NCBI GenBank assembly: GCA_002402325.1
Contig: DHFQ01000137.1
Coordinates: forward strand, 1 to 10,621
DNA: 10,621 nucleotides
Source of the DNA: Candidatus Aminicenantes bacterium UBA4820
GTDB lineage: Bacteria; Acidobacteriota; UBA4820
Reading direction: 5' to 3'
Notes under the pieces: model-generated
What the model was told of the DNA's origin: nothing
Databases searched by the model: none
The model's input: the letters and a program-made list of their open reading frames with translations, nothing else
Shown here: positions 7,196-10,621 of the stretch, in pieces
How positions within the stretch are numbered: position 1 is the stretch's first letter
Layout: each line of letters begins with the position of its first letter
Program-made: the position numbers and the translations under genes

Positions 7196-7297
7196 ATGTC
7201 AAGCCAAGCAAGAAGGAATACAATTTTTCTAAATAGTCCTTTAAATGAAAGATATCCTATGATAATATTAACAAATGGGAACATTCACAGAAGATAG
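7196..7297 (+). CDS. Short leader ORF (33 residues) overlapping the next gene
   Basis: ATG 7196 has a good GGAGG (7182-7186) nine bases upstream, while the following gene at 7275 has none. The ORF ends at TAG 7295-7297, 20 bases inside the next gene in another frame. The peptide (MSSQARRNTIFLNS..., ending GNIHRR) has no recognisable domain or membrane segment. The likely role is translational coupling: ribosomes ending here could restart at ATG 7275. It may have no function as a peptide. An alternative is a sequencing or real frameshift joining it to the next frame. Confidence 0.35.
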   Translation: MSSQARRNTIFLNSPLNERYPMIILTNGNIHRR

Positions 7298-7874
7298 GAA
7301 TAGAGAAAGATTCTCAAACTTGAGTTTTATACTCTCCTTTATCTCGCTTCTGCCATTTTTAGGGGGATTTATTGCAGTGTTGAATCTTCTTTACTCATTC
7401 TTACTTCTTGCCCTTTCAAAAAAAATCCCCTCCAAAATCGGAGGTTTGACAAAGTTGAGAATTTCGATTTTGATCTCTTTTTTCGCCATCGGACTTTCAC
7501 TTTTTGAGTTTGATTCATTTTTCAAATTCAAGTTGAATGAGGTAGAGGAGATAAAATACAAAATCACTTTGATGAGGGCTTATTCAGCATCAGAAGCACT
7601 TGAGGAATTTTATTCAAAGAAAGGGAATTACCCTCAGGGTGATTCCTTAGATGAAATTGAGAAACAACTTCAAGATGAGGGAATAAACTATCTTCCATTT
7701 GTTGATGGCTGGGGAAATCCCTTTACAATAAAATCAAGGATGTGGGATTACAAAATTGAGGTAACATTTAAAGGGAAAGAGAACGAACCGATAATTATCA
7801 GGGCTAAAAACAGAACGCCCGTCTATCCTTTAGTCATTTCGCAGGAAGAGTTTAGCAAATTACTCCTTGATTGA
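7275..7874 (+). CDS. Membrane protein with two hydrophobic regions and a pseudopilin-like C-terminal domain
   Basis: A 199-residue protein of unrecognised family. A TAA two codons upstream fixes ATG 7275 as the earliest start. Residues 1-13 are polar, then comes a long hydrophobic region at about 17-48 with a Pro-Phe-Leu-Gly-Gly turn, which could be a hairpin or a single long helix. A basic loop (KKIPSKIGGLTKLR) follows, then a second segment at about 62-79. Residues 90-199 should be outside: an amphipathic helix (ITLMRAYSASEALEEFYSKKGNYP), then YLPFVDGWGNPFTIKS. The YP and GWGNPF pattern is that of type II secretion major pseudopilins (GspG), where a YP-containing helix end and an (P)WGxPY loop occur. 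Unlike pilins it lacks the prepilin cleavage site with Glu5. Function is unknown; envelope-anchored is the safest reading. Its end overlaps the convergent flavodiiron gene by 15 bases. Confidence 0.75.
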   Translation: MGTFTEDRNRERFSNLSFILSFISLLPFLGGFIAVLNLLYSFLLLALSKKIPSKIGGLTKLRISILISFFAIGLSLFEFDSFFKFKLNEVEEIKYKITLMRAYSASEALEEFYSKKGNYPQGDSLDEIEKQLQDEGINYLPFVDGWGNPFTIKSRMWDYKIEVTFKGKENEPIIIRAKNRTPVYPLVISQEEFSKLLLD

Positions 7875-9035
7875 ATTGAGAAATGTTTTTATCATCTCCT
7901 CAATCTGTCCCTTTGAGAATTCGGGTGCTCCTTTAAATTCACAAGAGCTTGAAAGTTGCCAGTTTAAAACTTTGCAAAACTCTTCAAACTCCTTTTTTGC
8001 TCCTCCTGCCCATGCGAAGCTTCCAGCAAATGCAACTTTTTTGTCTTTTATCTGCTTTGCCTTTACCCTGAAAAGAAGGTCTACTATCTCTGGAAATAAT
8101 CCTCCATCATAGGTTGGAGAGATAAAAATAACTCCCTTTGCCTTAAATATTTCCTTTAAAATATAAGAGTAGGCGATTTGAGTTAAATCAAAAATTTGAG
8201 ATGGAATTCCCTCTTTTTCAATTTCCTCTTTTATCATTTCAGCGCTTCTTAAACTCATCCCATACATCGTCGACGCGATTATTGGGACATAGTTTTCACT
8301 TTTCCCGCTACTGAATCCACACCACTTATGATATTTTTCAAAAATAGATTGAGGTTTTTTGAAGAGTTTCCCGTGTGAAGGACAGACTATGTTTATTTCG
8401 CTTTTTTCAATTTTGTCAAGTGCCTTCTCAATGTTTTTTGAGTAGGATGAAAGAATGTTGACAAAATATCTAAATCTTTCATCTTCAAAAAATGACTCTT
8501 CAGAATCTTCTGCAAAAATTTTATCACTAAGAAAGCCAAATCCTCCAAAGCAATCGCCGCTAAAGAGAGTTTTTGTTTTCTCTTCAAAGGTCATCATAGT
8601 TTCTGGCCAGTGAATAAATGGAGTTGAAAGGAATTTAAGAGTAAAATTTCCAAGGTCAATTGAATCTCCCTCTTTTACAGCGATTACTCTATCGTTTATT
8701 CCGTAAAATTGGGAAAGCATCGCTGCTCCCATTTTTGTTGTTACGATTTTCAACTCAGGGCACTGTTCAAGAAAGAGCGACGCTGATTCAGAATGGTCAG
8801 GCTCAAGGTGGTTGATAACTAAATAAGAGATGTTACTCAACTTAACAACCTTTTCAATGTTCTGTTTTAATGTTTCAAATAGATTCTTCGGGCAAGAATC
8901 AATGACTGCCTTCTTTTCTCCATCAATGAGATAGGAGTTGAAAGAGACGCCGTAATCAAGTTCCCACAAATTTTCAAATAATTTTAAATCCTTTGTCGAA
9001 ATTCCAACATAATGAATTCTATCTTGTATTTCCAT
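7860..9035 (-). CDS. Flavodiiron protein (FprA / rubredoxin:oxygen oxidoreductase type)
   Basis: A 391-residue class A flavodiiron protein, full length for the family, with AGGAGG five bases before ATG 9035. The metallo-beta-lactamase-like domain (about 1-245) has all diiron positions: His76, Glu78, Asp80 and His81 in HLEPDH, His142, Asp161 in SGD, and His221 in PSHG. The flavodoxin domain (about 250-391) shows the FMN loops ASTMYGMS, SPTYDGGLFPE and GSFAWAGGAKKE. Such cytoplasmic enzymes reduce O2 to water or NO to N2O with electrons usually from rubredoxin or NADH:rubredoxin reductase; no rubredoxin domain or gene is present here. The start codon lies inside the last codons of the symporter gene (17-base overlap), so the two are very probably co-transcribed and translationally coupled. 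Whether O2 or NO is preferred cannot be read from the sequence. Confidence 0.95.
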   Translation of the reverse strand: MEIQDRIHYVGISTKDLKLFENLWELDYGVSFNSYLIDGEKKAVIDSCPKNLFETLKQNIEKVVKLSNISYLVINHLEPDHSESASLFLEQCPELKIVTTKMGAAMLSQFYGINDRVIAVKEGDSIDLGNFTLKFLSTPFIHWPETMMTFEEKTKTLFSGDCFGGFGFLSDKIFAEDSEESFFEDERFRYFVNILSSYSKNIEKALDKIEKSEINIVCPSHGKLFKKPQSIFEKYHKWCGFSSGKSENYVPIIASTMYGMSLRSAEMIKEEIEKEGIPSQIFDLTQIAYSYILKEIFKAKGVIFISPTYDGGLFPEIVDLLFRVKAKQIKDKKVAFAGSFAWAGGAKKEFEEFCKVLNWQLSSSCEFKGAPEFSKGQIEEMIKTFLNSIKE

Positions 9036-10464
9036 TTTTCCTCCTTAATTTTCTTTCAATGAAACTGAACAAAAAAGCAAAAATTGATGCAAGAATAAAC
9101 GCCGGGACAAGTTCATAAATCAACCTGTCTGAAAGTCCCGATAACTTCCAGAAAATGGTAACAACAAATCCTGTAACAATAGCAGAAAACGCTCCCCACT
9201 TTGTTATGTAATCCGTCCACAAAGAAAAGAGGATTAAAGGACCAAATGATGCTCCAAGTCCAGACCACGCAAAAAGAACAAACCAGAAGACAATCCTTAT
9301 ATTTGAAAGCGCAACAAATATTGAAAAAAGCCCCAACACCAAAATTGTTATTCTGCTTACAAGAAGAGCGGTCTTCTCTTTTTTGGTGATGTTAAAAGCC
9401 CTGTCAAAGAGGTCTCTACTCAAAGATGACGCAGACACAAGAAGTTGTGATGAAACGGTTGACATAATTGCAGAAAGTATTGCTGAAAGCATTATTCCTG
9501 CTATTATTGGGTTTAACATACTTTTTGAAAGAATTGGGAAAATCTGTTCAGGGTCATTAATCTCTGGAAGCAAAATCCTTCCACAAAGCCCTAAAAATCC
9601 AGCACCATAAAAAACCAAAACTCCCCAGACCATTGCTATAACCTGACTTTGCCTTATTTTTTCATCTGAAGATGCAGCCATATACCTCGTAATTACATGG
9701 GGTTGCCCCGGGTATCCAAGTCCGATGCCAAGTAAGCCTATAACAAATCCAAAGAGGGCAAAGCCTTCCCTTCCTCCTCCCAATGTAACCAAATCCGGGT
9801 TTATTGCTGAAAGTTTATGAATGAGCGGAAGATATCCTCCAACTGCAATTAATGCAATTATCGGCATCAAGACAAGTGCAAAAACCATAATCAATCCCTG
9901 AATGAAATCGGTATAGGATACTGCCCTGAAACCACCCATCAGTGTATAGACTAAAATTACCACTCCACCCAGGACTACGCCCTGGGAGTAGGAGAAGGAA
10001 AGAATTCCATTTACAGCCTTTCCAACTGCCGTCATTTGTGCAGAAATATAACCAATCAGGGAGGTAAAAATAACTACCACTGAAGTTATTCTCAGAAGAT
10101 TTCCCCTGTCTTCAAACCTATCTGAAATGTAATCGGGAAGGGTCAAAGAATTCAAAGATGCTGTCTTCATTCTTAATCTTGGAGCAAGAAGATAAAGGTT
10201 CAAAAAATAACCCATTAGACATCCTGGGGCAGTCCACAAAGCGGGAACACCCTCTTTGTATGCAAGTCCGACAAAGCCAAGAACAACCCAGCCACTTTCA
10301 GATGAGGCTGTTGAAGATATTGCCGTAACCCACGAGCCAAGGCTTCTTCCTGCAAGAAAGAAATCCTCTCTTGATTTAGTCTTTAGCGATGAAATATATC
10401 CTACGAAAAGAAGAAGAATAAAATAGATGCAAACTATCAAAAGTATTGTTAAATCAACATTCAT
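9019..10464 (-). CDS. Sodium:solute symporter (SSS family, PutP-like)
   Basis: A 481-residue inner-membrane carrier with about 13 hydrophobic segments, near the length of E. coli PutP (502). I chose ATG 10464; a TTG at 10500 in frame has no ribosome binding site. Similarity to PutP is clear in LAGRSLGSWVTAIS (about 37-50), LTLPDYISDRFED (107-119), GGFRAVSYTD (177-186) and SAIMSTVSSQLLVSASSLSRDL (331-352). The Na2-site Ser and Thr of helix 8 appear as Ser335 and Thr336. In helix 1 the PutP segment ASDMSGW reads ASSESGW: the position of Asp55 is Ser55 and that of Met56 is Glu56, so sodium or substrate handling may differ and proline should not be assumed. Likely role: sodium-driven uptake of an amino acid or other organic solute. 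It overlaps a 30-residue membrane ORF upstream by 11 bases and the flavodiiron gene downstream by 17. The ribosome binding site is weak (GGAAAG), consistent with coupling. Confidence 0.92.
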   Translation of the reverse strand: MNVDLTILLIVCIYFILLLFVGYISSLKTKSREDFFLAGRSLGSWVTAISSTASSESGWVVLGFVGLAYKEGVPALWTAPGCLMGYFLNLYLLAPRLRMKTASLNSLTLPDYISDRFEDRGNLLRITSVVVIFTSLIGYISAQMTAVGKAVNGILSFSYSQGVVLGGVVILVYTLMGGFRAVSYTDFIQGLIMVFALVLMPIIALIAVGGYLPLIHKLSAINPDLVTLGGGREGFALFGFVIGLLGIGLGYPGQPHVITRYMAASSDEKIRQSQVIAMVWGVLVFYGAGFLGLCGRILLPEINDPEQIFPILSKSMLNPIIAGIMLSAILSAIMSTVSSQLLVSASSLSRDLFDRAFNITKKEKTALLVSRITILVLGLFSIFVALSNIRIVFWFVLFAWSGLGASFGPLILFSLWTDYITKWGAFSAIVTGFVVTIFWKLSGLSDRLIYELVPAFILASIFAFLFSFIERKLRRKNGNTR

Positions 10465-10546
10465 TTTTCTTTCCAAGAATGTAGTATAAAATTGAGCCAA
10501 ATGCTATCAGAAAAGGTACGCCTAACAAAAAGAAATGAACTAACAT
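10454..10546 (-). CDS. 30-residue membrane peptide, possible symporter small subunit
   Basis: ATG 10546 has GGGAG four to five bases upstream and runs to TGA 10456-10454, overlapping the symporter start by 11 bases in another frame. The peptide starts MLVHFFLLGVPFLIAFG and ends GKKNEC: one transmembrane helix of about 22 residues followed by a short basic tail, so by the positive-inside rule the C-terminus should be cytoplasmic. Very small membrane partners encoded directly ahead of or after SSS and NSS carriers are known (for example MetS with MetP). By analogy this is probably an accessory subunit, and its translation may be needed for symporter translation. I see no residue-level match to a known family, so the call rests on position, overlap, ribosome binding site and hydropathy. 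Confidence 0.6.
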   Translation of the reverse strand: MLVHFFLLGVPFLIAFGSILYYILGKKNEC

Positions 10547-10569
10547 AACTCTCCCATGATAAGGGTTAT

Positions 10570-10578
10570 AGTATACCA
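10570..10578 (-). promoter_or_regulatory. Probable extended -10 promoter of the symporter-flavodiiron operon
   Basis: On the minus strand TGG (10578-10576) precedes TATACT (10575-10570), matching an extended -10 element (TGnTATAAT). No good -35 box is seen 16-17 bases upstream, as is common for extended -10 promoters. The start would be near 10563, about 17 bases before ATG 10546. Confidence 0.45.
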
Positions 10579-10592
10579 CACACGAAAAATTA

Positions 10593-10605
10593 TGGGTTTT
10601 ACCCA
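10593..10605. promoter_or_regulatory. Small inverted repeat at the -35 position of the operon promoter
   Basis: TGGGTTTTACCCA has perfect 5-base arms around three bases and overlaps the place where a -35 box would lie. It could be an operator; the short length leaves chance possible. Confidence 0.25.
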
Positions 10606-10621
10606 AAATCCGATATTGATT

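Noticed and set aside
10464..10500. Longer symporter start at TTG 10500
   Set aside because: No ribosome binding site, and the added residues lie in the overlap with the upstream small ORF; ATG 10464 gives the PutP-like N-terminus.

Overview
This window reads as ordinary bacterial chromosome from an AT-rich organism. Ribosome binding sites are strong (AGGAGG-like) and genes are tightly packed. Several genes fit an anaerobic or microaerobic life: a flavodiiron protein, an iron-sulfur flavoprotein of the Isf type and an NAD(P)H:FMN reductase. Two large exported cysteine proteases point to a protein-degrading lifestyle. I cannot fix the taxon. Anaerobic lineages such as Caldisericota, Cloacimonadota or Thermotogota-like groups are only guesses.

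Layout. (1) Positions 1-1916, minus: a gingipain-like C25 protease, cut by the left edge. (2) 1917-2365: its probable promoter, then repeat copy 1. (3) 2366-4054, minus: a papain-family C1 protease with lectin-like and IPT domains. (4) 4055-4432: an inverted repeat, then repeat copy 2 in the same orientation, so the papain-like gene is bracketed by direct repeats. (5) 4433-5104, minus, and 5284-5835, plus: two divergent flavodoxin-fold flavoproteins with recognisable promoters between them. (6) 5836-6075: a gap with a doubtful small ORF. (7) 6076-7053, minus: a D-2-hydroxyacid dehydrogenase with a GTG start. (8) 7275-7874, plus: a membrane protein with a pseudopilin-like C-terminal part, preceded by a short overlapping leader ORF. 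(9) 7860-10546, minus: an apparent three-gene operon of a 30-residue membrane peptide, a PutP-like sodium:solute symporter and a flavodiiron protein, each overlapping the next.

How they may work together (inference): the two secreted proteases would release peptides and amino acids, and the PutP-like carrier could import an amino acid or other organic solute. The flavodiiron protein and the two flavoproteins would deal with O2, NO or redox stress. Apart from the overlapping symporter operon, the genes look like independent units.

The most interesting points are the overlapping 30-residue membrane ORF ahead of the symporter, the mosaic direct repeats around the papain-like protease gene, and the short-leader arrangement in front of the pseudopilin-like membrane protein. 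I found no CRISPR array, tRNA, rRNA, transposase or clear new defence system.
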